Shown one piece after another: positions 47,446 through 56,950 of a DNA stretch of 64,000 bases. The DNA comes from Candidatus Marithrix sp. Canyon 246 (GTDB lineage: Bacteria; Pseudomonadota; Gammaproteobacteria; Beggiatoales; Beggiatoaceae). The notes below the pieces were generated by a model that ran no database searches, was not told the DNA's origin, and was given only the letters and a program-made list of their open reading frames with translations. A program made the translations under genes and the position numbers. Where the stretch lies: the NCBI RefSeq assembly GCF_001723685.1, contig NZ_MCBX01000008.1, positions 1 through 64,000 of the forward strand. The letters are read 5' to 3'. How positions within the stretch are numbered: position 1 is the stretch's first letter; each line of letters begins with the position of its first letter.

Positions 47446-47877
47446 ATGGCTATTGAACGTACCTTATCTATTATTAAACCTGACGCTATTGCTAAAAATG
47501 TAATTGGTGAAATTTATTCACGTTTTGAAAAAGGTGGATTAAAAATTATAGCGGCAAAAATGCTGCATTTAAGTCGTGAGCAAGCCGAAGGTTTTTATGC
47601 GGTACATAAAGAACGCCCATTTTTCAAAGACTTAGTTGATTTCATGATTTCCGGACCAGTTATGGTACAAGCATTAGAAGGTGAAAATGCCATCAGTGTT
47701 CACCGTGAATTAATGGGAGCAACTAATCCTAAAGATGCAGCGGCAGGAACAATACGCGCTGATTTTGCTGAAACTGTTGATGAAAACGCAGTACATGGTT
47801 CCGATGCACCTGAAACTGCCAAAACAGAAATTGAATATTTTTTCACTTCTGAACAAGTTTGCCCACGTACACGTTAA
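47446..47877 (+). CDS. ndk: Nucleoside diphosphate kinase
   Basis: A 143-residue enzyme that balances NTP pools by a phospho-histidine route. The start [20 protein letters not shown] and active-site motif [14 protein letters not shown] (His117) are canonical. AGGAG lies upstream of the ATG. It opens the ndk-rlmN-pilF-rodZ-ispG block known from many gammaproteobacteria; rlmN starts three bases after its stop. Confidence 0.97.
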   Translation: MAIERTLSIIKPDAIAKNVIGEIYSRFEKGGLKIIAAKMLHLSREQAEGFYAVHKERPFFKDLVDFMISGPVMVQALEGENAISVHRELMGATNPKDAAAGTIRADFAETVDENAVHGSDAPETAKTEIEYFFTSEQVCPRTR

Positions 47878-47880
47878 TCA

Positions 47881-48942
47881 ATGGTTAATTTGTTGGATTT
47901 GGATTTAAATGGTTTACAAGCCTTTTTTGCTAGCATAGGTGAAAAACCATTTCGTGCCACTCAAGTCATGAAATGGATTCATCAGCAAGGTATTGTAGAT
48001 TTTGATGCAATGACTAATTTAAGCAAAGCCTTGCGGCTGCGCTTAAAAGAAGTTGCTTGCATAACTATTCCCAAAGTAGAAACCATGCAAACCTCGCAAG
48101 ATGGTACACGCAAATGGCTATTAAAATTAGATAACGGCAATAGTATTGAAACGGTTTTTATTCCAGAAGATGATCGTGGCACCTTATGTATTTCTTCACA
48201 AGTTGGTTGTGCCTTAGATTGTAGTTTTTGTGCCACAGCACAACAAGGTTTTAATCGTAATTTAACAGTGGCAGAGATAATTGGTCAATTATGGTTAGCA
48301 GAACATACGCTACGTTCTGAAATGGAAAAGGATGAACGAGTAATTAGTAATGTTGTAATGATGGGTATGGGAGAACCTTTAACAAATTTTAATAATGTCG
48401 TTCAAGCCATGAGCTTGATGATGAATGATTTCTGTTATGGTTTATCTCGACGGCGTGTTACTCTAAGCACTGCTGGTATTGTTCCAGCCTTATTACGTTT
48501 AAAGGAACAATCTCCAGTTAGTCTAGCAGTATCATTACATGCAGCAAATGATTCATTACGTGATCAATTGGTGCCAATTAACAAAAAATATCCGTTAAAT
48601 CAACTAATTGCTGCTTGTCGTGAATATGTAGAAGATGATAATCGTCGTCATATTACCTTTGAATATGTAATGTTAAAAGACATAAATGATAGTCCAAGTC
48701 ATGCTCGTGATTTAATAAAGTTATTAAAAGGTATTTCGGCGAAAATTAATCTAATTCCATTTAATCCTTTTCCACAAAGCCATTATCAACGATCAACACC
48801 TGAAGCCATTGAACGATTTCGTGATATTTTGATCAAAGCAGGTTTAGTAACAATTACACGAAAAACTCGCGGTGATGATATTGATGCAGCTTGTGGGCAA
48901 TTAGCTGGTAAAGTTATTAATCGACGACAGCTGAATAGGTAA
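47881..48942 (+). CDS. rlmN: Dual-specificity RNA methyltransferase RlmN
   Basis: A 353-residue radical-SAM enzyme that makes m2A2503 in 23S rRNA and m2A37 in some tRNAs. The iron-sulfur motif C110xxxC114xxC117 ([17 protein letters not shown]) is intact, as are [13 protein letters not shown], the [20 protein letters not shown] strand and the C-terminal methyl-carrying cysteine Cys338 (DAACGQLAG). Length is normal for the short form. Confidence 0.97.
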   Translation: MVNLLDLDLNGLQAFFASIGEKPFRATQVMKWIHQQGIVDFDAMTNLSKALRLRLKEVACITIPKVETMQTSQDGTRKWLLKLDNGNSIETVFIPEDDRGTLCISSQVGCALDCSFCATAQQGFNRNLTVAEIIGQLWLAEHTLRSEMEKDERVISNVVMMGMGEPLTNFNNVVQAMSLMMNDFCYGLSRRRVTLSTAGIVPALLRLKEQSPVSLAVSLHAANDSLRDQLVPINKKYPLNQLIAACREYVEDDNRRHITFEYVMLKDINDSPSHARDLIKLLKGISAKINLIPFNPFPQSHYQRSTPEAIERFRDILIKAGLVTITRKTRGDDIDAACGQLAGKVINRRQLNR

Positions 48943-48946
48943 TACT

Positions 48947-49690
48947 ATGAAACTAGCAAGTTATGTGCTAATGATCTTGTTATTAAATGCTTGTGGAACC
49001 AATCTCAAAACCAAGCAGAATGCTGCTCAAAATGCCGCTACCAATCATTTGCAATTAGGTGTTGCATATATGCGACGTGGGCAAAATGAGATGGCACTTG
49101 ATCCATTGCAAAAAGCATTAAGCATAAATCCCAATTATGCTGAGGCGCATAATGCAATTGCGGTATTATATGATCGTTTAGGCAAAAATGATGAAGCTAA
49201 AAAGCATTATCAAACATCATTACAAATTAAACCAAATTATTATGATGCTCATAATAATTATGGACAATTTCTATGTAAAAATGATGAATTTGCACAAGCT
49301 AATATACATTTTCTAAAAGCTATAGAAAATCCTATGTATAAAACACCGGAAATTGCTTATACTAATGCTGGCATATGTGCTGTACGTTACAAAAAACTAA
49401 CAGATGCTGAAACTTATATGCGCAAAGCCTTGCAAAGTAACTCTAAATTTCCACGAGCATTATTTCAAATGGCTTCAATAAGTTTTGATCAACAACGTTA
49501 TAAGCAAGCACGTAATTACTTGCAACGTTATTCAAATGTTGCTAAACAAACTTCAAAAACCTTATGGTTCGGCTTTCATATTGAACGTAAACTCAATAAT
49601 AAAGAAGCTCAAGTACAATACGCACGATTACTACGTAATCAATTTCCAGATGCCTTAGAAACTCAAAAACTCAATCAATTGGAACAATGA
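48947..49690 (+). CDS. pilF: Type IV pilus biogenesis lipoprotein PilF/PilW
   Basis: A lipobox ends at Cys16 (LLNAC), so the mature 232 residues are anchored in the outer membrane. About six TPR motifs follow (HLQLGVAYMRRGQNEMALDP, AEAHNAIAVLYDRLGKNDEA, YYDAHNNYGQFLCKNDEFAQ). PilF/PilW helps assemble the PilQ secretin. It sits four bases after rlmN, its usual place in gammaproteobacteria. Other pilus genes are not in the window. Confidence 0.93.
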   Translation: MKLASYVLMILLLNACGTNLKTKQNAAQNAATNHLQLGVAYMRRGQNEMALDPLQKALSINPNYAEAHNAIAVLYDRLGKNDEAKKHYQTSLQIKPNYYDAHNNYGQFLCKNDEFAQANIHFLKAIENPMYKTPEIAYTNAGICAVRYKKLTDAETYMRKALQSNSKFPRALFQMASISFDQQRYKQARNYLQRYSNVAKQTSKTLWFGFHIERKLNNKEAQVQYARLLRNQFPDALETQKLNQLEQ

Positions 49691-49702
49691 TAGGAGGTTT
49701 AT

Positions 49703-50629
49703 ATGAATGATGAAACTAAAAAAAGCGATGATATTGAAGAAGTGAGCGTAGAAGAAACTACTGAAGAAAAAGAAGCCCCAAAACCAGAAATAAGCCCGGG
49801 TGCTATTTTACGTAAAGCCCGTGAAGACAATAATTTATCTGTTGGGCATGTTGCGGATAGATTATGTTTAGATATTAGAGTTATCGAGGGGCTTGAAAAT
49901 GATAATTATGACAAATTACCTTCAACTATTTTTATTCGTGGTTACTTACGTAGTTATGCGAAATTACTAGAAATTCCTGAAAAATCTATTGCAGATGGTT
50001 TTGATCATATTAATAAATCACAACAACTAAAAACCATAATACCAACTCCTAAAATAAAACATCAAAAACAAGCAACTAGCTTAGATTTATGGCCTAAGCT
50101 GGTTAGTATTTTACTAGTTATAACTGTAATAGTATTAATGGTTATATGGCAATTTTATCCTAATGAAGAAGAAGAAACTTCTGTTGCTCAACTAAATCCA
50201 ACACATACTGATCCGTGGGCTAATGATAATGCTGTATCTCCTCAAAATGATCATAATGGCATTAATAATGCTACCACTACAGTAGTATCTCAAAATACTA
50301 CACAGACAGGAACAGTAACAGAAACCACATCTGAAGAATCTCAGACAATAACAGAGGAAGTAGAAGAAACTCCTGCTGTAGAACTAGATCATACTTTAAC
50401 AGTGCATTTTAAAAGACGAGTATGGCTGAGAATTCAGGATAGTGATGGAAAACAACTGTACGAAGGTATCGGAAATAAAAATCAAGTATTACCAGTAAAA
50501 GGTACTCCTCCTTATAAAATTAAGGTTGGTAATAGAAATATCGATATTGAATATCTAAGTGAAACTAAGAATATAAGACAGTTTTCAAAAGATGATGGCA
50601 CTTATATTATTGGAACAAAAGAAGAATAA
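49703..50629 (+). CDS. rodZ: RodZ-like cytoskeletal membrane protein
   Basis: The 308 residues show the RodZ plan: an acidic N-terminus, an HTH_25 domain at ~30-100 (GAILRKAREDNNLSVGHVAD, then LPSTIFIRGYLRSYAKLLEI), a membrane helix at ~128-150 (VSILLVITVIVLMVIW), a Thr/Gln/Glu-rich periplasmic linker and a C-terminal DUF4115 domain (VHFKRRVWLRIQDSDGKQLY). RodZ links MreB to the cell-wall elongation machinery. AGGAGG precedes the ATG. It lies between pilF and ispG, the conserved location. Confidence 0.93.
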   Translation: MNDETKKSDDIEEVSVEETTEEKEAPKPEISPGAILRKAREDNNLSVGHVADRLCLDIRVIEGLENDNYDKLPSTIFIRGYLRSYAKLLEIPEKSIADGFDHINKSQQLKTIIPTPKIKHQKQATSLDLWPKLVSILLVITVIVLMVIWQFYPNEEEETSVAQLNPTHTDPWANDNAVSPQNDHNGINNATTTVVSQNTTQTGTVTETTSEESQTITEEVEETPAVELDHTLTVHFKRRVWLRIQDSDGKQLYEGIGNKNQVLPVKGTPPYKIKVGNRNIDIEYLSETKNIRQFSKDDGTYIIGTKEE

Positions 50630-50638
50630 AACTATTAA

Positions 50639-51715
50639 ATGAAACGCCGTTTATCTAAGCAAATTTATGTTGGCAATGTAGCAGTGGGTGGAGATGCACC
50701 GATTTCAGTACAAAGTATGACAAATACAGAAACTTGTGATGTCACAGCTACAGTAGCACAAATTAATGCCTTGCAAAATGCAGGTGCTGATATTGTGCGA
50801 GTTTCTGTGCCTTCCCTTGAAGCCGCTGATGCTTTTGGTAAAATCAAATTAGCAACTAATATTCCATTAGTGGCTGATATTCATTTTGATTATAAAATTG
50901 CCTTGAAAGTCGCTGAATTAGGTGTAGATTGTCTGCGAATTAATCCGGGAAATATTGGACGCGAAGATCGTATCAGAGCAGTGGTAGAAAGCGCGAAAGA
51001 TAACGGTATTCCAATTAGGATCGGTGTCAATGCCGGTTCTTTGGAAAAAGATTTGCAAAAAAAATATGGTGAGCCAACAGCAGATGCTTTAGTCGAATCA
51101 GCTTTTCGCCATATTGAGATTTTAGAAAAGCTTAATTTTTCTAATTTCAAAGTTAGTCTTAAAGCATCAGAAATATTTATGACGGTAGCAGCATATAAAC
51201 AGCTAGCCTCACAAATAGAACAGCCGCTGCATTTAGGCATTACTGAAGCTGGAGGTTTTCGCGCTGGGGCTGTGAAATCAGCTATTGGTTTAGGCATGTT
51301 ATTAGCCGAGGGTATTGGTGATACCATTCGAGTTTCATTAGCCGCCAACCCAGTAGAAGAAATTAAAGTAGGTTTTGATATTTTAAAAAGTCTGCATATC
51401 CGTCAAAAAGGCATTAACCTGATTGCTTGTCCATCTTGCTCACGTCAAAATTTTGACGTTATAAAAACAGTTAATGCTTTAGAACAGCGTCTTGAAAATG
51501 TATTAGAACCATTAGATGTAGCCGTTATCGGCTGTGTAGTAAATGGACCGGGAGAAGCACGAGAAGCACATATTGGCTTAGCAGGTGGCTGCCCCAATAA
51601 TTTATTATATATTGATGGTAAACCTGATTATAAAGTCCAAAATGAAGACTTAGTCGATGAATTAGAGCGCGTTATTAGAGCGCGTATTGATAAAAATGCC
51701 AATTCGCAATTATAA
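50639..51715 (+). CDS. ispG: (E)-4-hydroxy-3-methylbut-2-enyl-diphosphate synthase IspG
   Basis: A 358-residue iron-sulfur enzyme of the MEP isoprenoid pathway. The cluster ligands Cys264, Cys267 ([10 protein letters not shown]) and Cys299, with the nearby Glu306 ([15 protein letters not shown]), are intact, and the TIM-barrel start reads [20 protein letters not shown]. It is the usual gammaproteobacterial length. hisS, which commonly follows, is replaced by a gamma carbonic anhydrase gene whose frame overlaps the ispG 3' end. Confidence 0.97.
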   Translation: MKRRLSKQIYVGNVAVGGDAPISVQSMTNTETCDVTATVAQINALQNAGADIVRVSVPSLEAADAFGKIKLATNIPLVADIHFDYKIALKVAELGVDCLRINPGNIGREDRIRAVVESAKDNGIPIRIGVNAGSLEKDLQKKYGEPTADALVESAFRHIEILEKLNFSNFKVSLKASEIFMTVAAYKQLASQIEQPLHLGITEAGGFRAGAVKSAIGLGMLLAEGIGDTIRVSLAANPVEEIKVGFDILKSLHIRQKGINLIACPSCSRQNFDVIKTVNALEQRLENVLEPLDVAVIGCVVNGPGEAREAHIGLAGGCPNNLLYIDGKPDYKVQNEDLVDELERVIRARIDKNANSQL

Positions 51716-52217
51716 AAACCAAACACCGAAAATTGCCGCTAGTGCTTATATAGATCCTATGGCTTTAGTCATAGGAGAAGTGACAATTGGAGAAGATGCC
51801 TCTTTATGGCCGATGGTAGTAGCGCGAGGTGATATTAATAGTATTAGCATTGGCGCACGTACCAATATTCAAGATAATAGCGTCTTACATGTTACCCATG
51901 ATAGCCCATATTATCCGGGAGGGCAAGCATTAGTTATTGGTGAGGCTGTTACAGTTGGACATCAAGTGAATTTACATGCTTGCACTATAGAACACCATTG
52001 TTTAATTGGTATTGGATCTATTGTATTAGATGGTGCAGTATTGAAAGCTTATACTTTATTGGGTGCAGGTAGCCTAGTACCACCGGGTAAAGAATTAGAA
52101 GGTGGCTATTTATGGTTAGGTAGCCCAGTCAAAAAAATACGTCCATTAACTACTGAGGAAATGGAATATTTTGAATATTCAGCCACACATTATGCTAATT
52201 TAGCAACACAATATTAA
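51687..52217 (+). CDS. Gamma carbonic anhydrase-like protein (YrdA family)
   Basis: A left-handed beta helix of hexapeptide repeats: [38 protein letters not shown] and the zinc histidines in [16 protein letters not shown]. The family includes CaiE/YrdA/PaaY-like proteins; true carbonic anhydrase activity varies. The first ATG at 51687 lies 29 bases inside ispG, and the one at 51696 (MPIRNYK) is equally possible. It precedes a 66-residue gene and the FIST gene. Confidence 0.9.
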   Translation: MIKMPIRNYKNQTPKIAASAYIDPMALVIGEVTIGEDASLWPMVVARGDINSISIGARTNIQDNSVLHVTHDSPYYPGGQALVIGEAVTVGHQVNLHACTIEHHCLIGIGSIVLDGAVLKAYTLLGAGSLVPPGKELEGGYLWLGSPVKKIRPLTTEEMEYFEYSATHYANLATQY

Positions 52218-52233
52218 AAATGAGAAGATAAAA

Positions 52234-52434
52234 ATGCCGGGTAAAATCAAAGACATGATTGATACAATCATTGAACAGAGGGCGCAAGGCAGTCATATTA
52301 TCGCTAGCACAATTAAAATTAAATTAATTTTAAAAGGTATTAATCCTGATAAATATACTGCTGAATCTCCAGATAATATCAAGGTAATTAACAAACTAAA
52401 CAAATTAGCAGAAGAATTAAGATTGAAATTATAA
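52234..52434 (+). CDS. Small helical protein upstream of FIST sensor
   Basis: The 66-residue protein MPGKIKDMIDTIIEQRAQGS onward is lysine-rich and predicted to be three helices; the C-terminal NIKVINKLNKLAEELRLKL looks amphipathic. GAGAAG precedes the ATG. Its TAA overlaps the FIST start (TAATG), so the two are translated together, and it may be a partner of the FIST sensor. Family unknown. Confidence 0.65.
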   Translation: MPGKIKDMIDTIIEQRAQGSHIIASTIKIKLILKGINPDKYTAESPDNIKVINKLNKLAEELRLKL

Positions 52435-53546
52435 TGAATGTGATCACAGCCTACAGTAATAAAGCAAATCTTGAACAAATCACTCAAGATTTAACACAAC
52501 AATTCGGTGAATTTGACACAAAAATGGTGCTTTTTTTTGCATCATCAACATTTGATCCTGATCAAACAGCGGCACAAATGCAAGCCACCTTTAATAATAT
52601 ACCAGTATTTGGTTGTACCACCGCCGGTGAAATTGTTACAGGTAAAATGTTAAAAAATTCAATAGTAGCTATGGCATTTAATGCCGATATAATTGAAGAT
52701 ATTGATATTCAAGTCGTTGAAAATCTCTCGAAGGGGGGTACTCAAGGCGTTGATCACGCATTTGCTAAATTTAAACAGCACTTTAGACAACCAGTTCTAA
52801 CAATGGATATTAACCAATATGTAGGTATTATTCTAATTGATGGGCTTAGCGGTGCTGAAGAAAGAGTTATGGATAGGGTAGGTGATCTAACTAATCTATT
52901 ATTTGTTGGTGGCTCTGCTGGTGATGATGTTAAATTTGAAAAAACTTATGTTTATGCTAATGGCAAAGCTTATTCTGATGCAGCATTGTTAGCATTAATG
53001 AAGCCAAAAATTCAATTTGACATACTTAAAACACAAAGTTTTTGTGCCTTAGATCAAAAATTGATTGCTACTAAAGTTGATGAGCCAAAAAGAACAATTA
53101 TTGAATTTAATAATAAACCAGCCACTGTAGCTTATGCTGAAGCTGTTGGTTGTTCAGTAGAAGATGCTGCAAATCATTTTATGCTCAATCCAGTAGGTTT
53201 AATGGTAGGAGATGAACCATATGTTCGCAGCCCACAACAAATTCAAGATCAAAATATTGTATTCTATTGTAATGTTTTAGAAGATACAGAACTATCATTG
53301 TTAGAAGCTCAAGACATGATTGCGGATACCAAACAAGCACTTGAAAATAAACAAAAACAAATGGGTTCAATCTCAGCTATAATTAACTTCCATTGCATTT
53401 TAAGAACCTTAGAATTAGAAGCAAAAAATTTAATGGAAGATTATGGGCAAATTTTTTCTGATATTCCCACAATAGGTTTAAGTACCTATGGAGAATCATA
53501 TATAGGGCATATCAATCAAACAGCTACTATGTTAGTGTTTAAGTGA
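52434..53546 (+). CDS. FIST-domain signal-sensing protein
   Basis: A 370-residue protein with a FIST N domain (TQQFGEFDTKMVLFFASSTF, FGCTTAGEIVTGKMLKNSIV, LIDGLSGAEERVMDRVGDLT) and FIST C domain (GQIFSDIPTIGLSTYGESY near the end). FIST domains are thought to sense small ligands, perhaps amino acids, and are often linked to diguanylate cyclases or kinases; here it is free-standing. A helical insert with INFHCILRTLELEAKN lies near residues 310-330. Its 3' end overlaps rluB convergently by 15 bases. Confidence 0.88.
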   Translation: MNVITAYSNKANLEQITQDLTQQFGEFDTKMVLFFASSTFDPDQTAAQMQATFNNIPVFGCTTAGEIVTGKMLKNSIVAMAFNADIIEDIDIQVVENLSKGGTQGVDHAFAKFKQHFRQPVLTMDINQYVGIILIDGLSGAEERVMDRVGDLTNLLFVGGSAGDDVKFEKTYVYANGKAYSDAALLALMKPKIQFDILKTQSFCALDQKLIATKVDEPKRTIIEFNNKPATVAYAEAVGCSVEDAANHFMLNPVGLMVGDEPYVRSPQQIQDQNIVFYCNVLEDTELSLLEAQDMIADTKQALENKQKQMGSISAIINFHCILRTLELEAKNLMEDYGQIFSDIPTIGLSTYGESYIGHINQTATMLVFK

Positions 53547-54278
53547 TTTCAACAATAGCCGCTTACTCTGTTCATCAAGCTCTACAGATTTACCTGCACG
53601 CAAGCGTGGAGGTAATAAAATTGATCCAAAACGAATCCTAATCAAACGACTTACTGTAACACCTTGAGTTTCCCATAAACGGCGAACTTCACGATTACGC
53701 CCCTCAGTTAATATCACATGATACCAATGATTAGCACCACTACCACCTGCATCTCTAATACTTTTAAATTTAGCCATACCATCTTCTAATTCTACTCCCT
53801 CAGTTAAACGTTTTTTCATATCAAGATCAACTTCACCTAATATTCTTACTGCATATTCACGTTCAATATTAGAAGAAGGGTGCATTAAACGATTTGCTAA
53901 CTCACCATCAGTTGTTAATAACAATACACCAGAAGTATTAATATCTAAACGCCCAACATTAATCCAACGCGCCCTTTTCAGCGGCGGTAACTTATCAAAA
54001 ATAGTCTTACGTTTTTCAGGGTCATGGCGAGTACAAACTTCACCTGCTGGTTTGTGATAACATAAAATCTTTTGAGGTGCTTCTTTTATATTTAAAATAT
54101 TTATTTCACGATTATCAACACTAATCTTATCTTTAAACACAACTCGTTCACCAATATGAGCTATATCTTTATTAACTTTTACACGCCCATCTCGAATCCA
54201 TTGTTCAATTTCACGCCTTGAGCCTAAACCAGCGCGAGCTAATACTTTTTGTAATTTTTCACTAGAATCTGTTTTCAT
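53532..54278 (-). CDS. rluB: 23S rRNA pseudouridine synthase RluB
   Basis: A 248-residue RsuA-family enzyme: S4 domain at the N-terminus (LQKVLARAGLGSRREIEQWI), catalytic Asp112 in VGRLDINTSGVLLLTTDGEL, and RNREVRRLWETQGVTVSRLI. RluB modifies U2605 of 23S rRNA. It has the S4 form and KPAGEVCTRHDPE motif of RluB rather than RsuA. It lacks the basic C-terminal tail often seen. It is divergent from waaC with a five-base gap between the starts. Confidence 0.93.
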   Translation of the reverse strand: MKTDSSEKLQKVLARAGLGSRREIEQWIRDGRVKVNKDIAHIGERVVFKDKISVDNREINILNIKEAPQKILCYHKPAGEVCTRHDPEKRKTIFDKLPPLKRARWINVGRLDINTSGVLLLTTDGELANRLMHPSSNIEREYAVRILGEVDLDMKKRLTEGVELEDGMAKFKSIRDAGGSGANHWYHVILTEGRNREVRRLWETQGVTVSRLIRIRFGSILLPPRLRAGKSVELDEQSKRLLLKSLKH

Positions 54279-54283
54279 ATTTA

Positions 54284-55300
54284 ATGCGTATTTTAATAGT
54301 TAAAACTTCCTCATTAGGGGATGTTATCCATACTTTACCAGCCATAACTGATGCGCAACAACATTATCCTGACTTAGAAGTTGATTGGGTTGTCGAAGAA
54401 AACTTTGCTGAAATCCCAACATGGCATCCAGCGGTTAAACAAGTAATTCCTATCGCACTACGGCGATGGCGTAAACAAATTTGGCAAACATTATCAACTG
54501 GTATTTGGCATAATTTTATCCAAAAATTACAACAACAAAAATATGATAAAATTATTGACGCACAAGGCTTATTAAAAAGTGCATTTATAACTTATAAAGC
54601 ACAAGGTATTCGTTGTGGATTTGATTTTAAATCAGCGCGAGAAGGTTTAGCCGCTTTAGTATATCAACAAAGTTATAATATTCCTAAAAATCAACACGCA
54701 GTCACCAGATTAAGACAATTATTTGCAGCGGCTTTAAATTATACTGCTCCGAAAGACCAGCCTAATTATGGTATAATTCAACATTTTCAACCCATAATAC
54801 CAAAGTCAAAAATTATATTTTTGCATGGAACAACGTGGCAAAGCAAGCATTGGCCCTATGAATATTGGGGAAAATTGGCACGTAAAATGATAGAACATGG
54901 TTTTGAAATCGCTGTACCTTGGGGAAATGCTCAAGAATATAAACGCGCTCAAAAGCTGGCGGCAATAAATTCAAATATTCATATAATAGCTAAAAGTACC
55001 TTATATACTATCGCTAAAGAATTAACAGAAGCCAAAGTTGTAATTGGAGTAGATACAGGATTAGCCCATCTTGCCGCTGCCTTGAATATACCATCAATAA
55101 CATTATATGGAGCAACAGCACCATCATTAACAGGTACTTATGGTTTAGCACAAACACATTTACAAGTAGATTTTGCCTGCGCTCCCTGCTTTAATAAGAA
55201 ATGTACTTATCGCGGTGCGACTAGCGTTTCACCAAATTGTTATCAAACTTTATCACCAGAAAAAGTAATAGAAAATCTAAATAAGGTTATTATTAAATGA
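54284..55300 (+). CDS. waaC: Lipopolysaccharide heptosyltransferase I
   Basis: A 338-residue GT9 enzyme that adds the first heptose to Kdo in the LPS inner core. The start MRILIVKTSSLGDVIHTLPA, KIIDAQGLLKSAFITYKAQG and the ADP-heptose site LTEAKVVIGVDTGLAHLAAA with ITLYGATAPSLTGTYG are typical. It begins five bases from the divergent rluB start, so the two mRNAs' leaders must overlap. The next gene overlaps its stop by four bases. Confidence 0.93.
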   Translation: MRILIVKTSSLGDVIHTLPAITDAQQHYPDLEVDWVVEENFAEIPTWHPAVKQVIPIALRRWRKQIWQTLSTGIWHNFIQKLQQQKYDKIIDAQGLLKSAFITYKAQGIRCGFDFKSAREGLAALVYQQSYNIPKNQHAVTRLRQLFAAALNYTAPKDQPNYGIIQHFQPIIPKSKIIFLHGTTWQSKHWPYEYWGKLARKMIEHGFEIAVPWGNAQEYKRAQKLAAINSNIHIIAKSTLYTIAKELTEAKVVIGVDTGLAHLAAALNIPSITLYGATAPSLTGTYGLAQTHLQVDFACAPCFNKKCTYRGATSVSPNCYQTLSPEKVIENLNKVIIK

Positions 55301-55920
55301 TTTTAGTAGTAATGTTTTCATTTTTATTTATTATTTATAAAAGTAAAAGATTAACTGAATTTGAAAAAAACTCAGAAGAACAGCTTGCGAATTTTAAAAA
55401 AACTCAAGCGGCTGATTTAACAAGATTCCAAAAAACTAACAAAGACAAATTAACAAAATTAAAAACCGAACAAAATACCAAAGCTAAAGATGCAACAACA
55501 GAAACTACAAAAAAACAAAAAGATTTTGCAGTCAGTCAAAAAAAGCAATTAGAAAATAAGCAAAAACAAATTGAACGTGACAAACAAGAAGTTCAAAAAG
55601 ATATTGCCAATGGAAGAGAAATAGGATGGATGCAAGCCACAGCATTTTGGGCAATATTATTCATATTTTATCTGATAATAATCAATGGTTTTGAAGTAAA
55701 TTGGAATTTTGGTCAAACATATAGTTTGACTGTCAAAACTAAACCTACTAATGTTGATGTTAAAATCATGAATATTAAACCTAGATATAAAGATGGTATT
55801 CGTCTAAAACCGGGGCAATATGTGATTAAAGCTCAACATTCTGCTTATCAACATAAATATCAATGCGTCAATATTACAGATAAAAATGTCAATCTTAAAA
55901 TGAAATTAAGAAAAAAATGA
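55297..55920 (+). CDS. Membrane coiled-coil protein with PEGA-like domain
   Basis: The 207 residues have an N-terminal membrane helix (ILVVMFSFLFIIY), a long Lys/Gln/Thr-rich coiled coil (~18-105), a second membrane helix (WAILFIFYLIIINGF, ~115-130) and a C-terminal PEGA-like beta domain (SLTVKTKPTNVDVKIMNIKP, LKPGQYVIKAQHSAYQ). The two helices would place the coiled coil on one side and return the PEGA part to the other. Coupling to waaC by ATGA suggests an envelope role. Not a known named family. Confidence 0.7.
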   Translation: MILVVMFSFLFIIYKSKRLTEFEKNSEEQLANFKKTQAADLTRFQKTNKDKLTKLKTEQNTKAKDATTETTKKQKDFAVSQKKQLENKQKQIERDKQEVQKDIANGREIGWMQATAFWAILFIFYLIIINGFEVNWNFGQTYSLTVKTKPTNVDVKIMNIKPRYKDGIRLKPGQYVIKAQHSAYQHKYQCVNITDKNVNLKMKLRKK

Positions 55921-56065
55921 TTAATTAATTCCATATTCAATTAATTCTTTTTCTTTTTTTAATAAAAAATTAACAATTTTATTCATATCAGCATTTTTTG
56001 CTAATGCTAACTTTTTTATAAATTCTGCTATGTCTGGCTCAAGATAAATTGGAAAATTTAATTTC
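55921..56065 (-). pseudogene. BrnA-like antitoxin 3' fragment
   Basis: The frame LNFPIYLEPDIAEFIKKLAL followed by AKNADMNKIVNFLLKKEKEL resembles the ribbon-helix-helix part of BrnA/CopG antitoxins. A TAG stands where the first codons should be and no start is available, so it is probably not translated. It follows the brnT-like gene, the expected order. Confidence 0.6.
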
Positions 56066-56271
56066 TAATTTTACATACTTCTTGACTTACATAATTAAAT
56101 GTATGTATTACTACTAATAATACTCCAGAACTATCAAAACCTATGGTAATCCATCGATCTTCATTTTCACTATGTTCTTGATCAACTATTGATATAGCTT
56201 GAGGATCACGAAATATGGTTCCTGATATTAATTTTAGCTTTTTTAGGATCCCATTCAAAATCATATTGCAT
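56058..56271 (-). pseudogene. BrnT toxin gene, frameshifted
   Basis: The start MQYDFEWDPKKAKINIR at 56271 is the family N-terminus, but the rest (TIFRDPQAISIVDQEHSENE, then DRWITIGFDSSGVLLVVIHT) lies in another frame with about seven residues missing at the join. BrnT is an RNase toxin of the RelE superfamily. The toxin is thus dead and its antitoxin decayed. Confidence 0.8.
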
Positions 56272-56274
56272 TAT

Positions 56275-56889
56275 CTAATACTTACGTGCAATATAGCAAG
56301 TTCTAGTCAACTTTGCGGGAAAAATAGTTACAGGAATTGATACAAGTTCAAATCCATTTAACTTTATTAATTTTTCTATCTCTGCAAGTGGCATTATTGG
56401 ATATTTATACCTTCTTGAGACATTTTTGCCAAAAAAACCCTCATTCATTTCAATATTTATAAAATATCCATTTGGTTTTACCAGACTTAGCAAATCTTCT
56501 ATTGTTTGTTTTTGATTTTGTGAATATCCAATAACAGCACCTGTTGCAACTATATCAAATGTCGCATCTTTTAAAATAATCGAGTTTGTTGAAGTTATTT
56601 TTTTAGGAGTAGTTATATCAGATATTCCAAAAGATAATCTTTTCGCTTCAATCTGTTTTTCTTCAGCATTCTTTTTTGCTTGATTCAGCAAATTTTGATT
56701 TATATCAGTGAACAAAATGGAACAATTTCTATATCTTTCAGCCAAGCTTAAACCAATAACACCAGTGCCACAGCCAACATCTAAAATATTTTTATAATTT
56801 TCATTAGCTATATTAATTTCTTTTAAAAATTTAGAAATGCTGGCATCAAATCCTAAATTTTTCATTATAAATGAATATGACTTATACAA
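56275..56889 (-). CDS. SAM-dependent methyltransferase
   Basis: A 204-residue class I methyltransferase with motif I NILDVGCGTGVIGLSLAERY, the acidic strand end ILFTDINQNLL and a motif IV-like FDIVATGAVIGYSQNQKQ. It lacks added domains that would show the substrate; the phrase LLSLVKPNGYFINIEMNEGF suits small-molecule or lipid methyltransferases. Its stop is four bases from the brnT start. A hairpin (56909-56943) separates it from the SMR gene. Confidence 0.85.
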   Translation of the reverse strand: MYKSYSFIMKNLGFDASISKFLKEINIANENYKNILDVGCGTGVIGLSLAERYRNCSILFTDINQNLLNQAKKNAEEKQIEAKRLSFGISDITTPKKITSTNSIILKDATFDIVATGAVIGYSQNQKQTIEDLLSLVKPNGYFINIEMNEGFFGKNVSRRYKYPIMPLAEIEKLIKLNGFELVSIPVTIFPAKLTRTCYIARKY

Positions 56890-56908
56890 ATTTTCATTCC
56901 TATGTTTT

Positions 56909-56943
56909 TAAACCTGACAGGTTTTTAAAACCTGTCAGGTTTG
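56909..56943. repeat. AAACCTGACAGG...CCTGTCAGGTTT hairpin copy 8
   Basis: A perfect palindromic hairpin with a TTTTTAAAA centre, ending seven bases from the stop (56951, minus strand) of the SMR transporter gene. The position is that of a terminator between the SMR and methyltransferase genes. Confidence 0.8.
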
Positions 56944-56950
56944 TTGGAAT

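Noticed and set aside
53185-53370. Minus-strand frame within the FIST gene
   Set aside because: Fully inside a well-supported gene on the other strand; no ribosome site or known motif.
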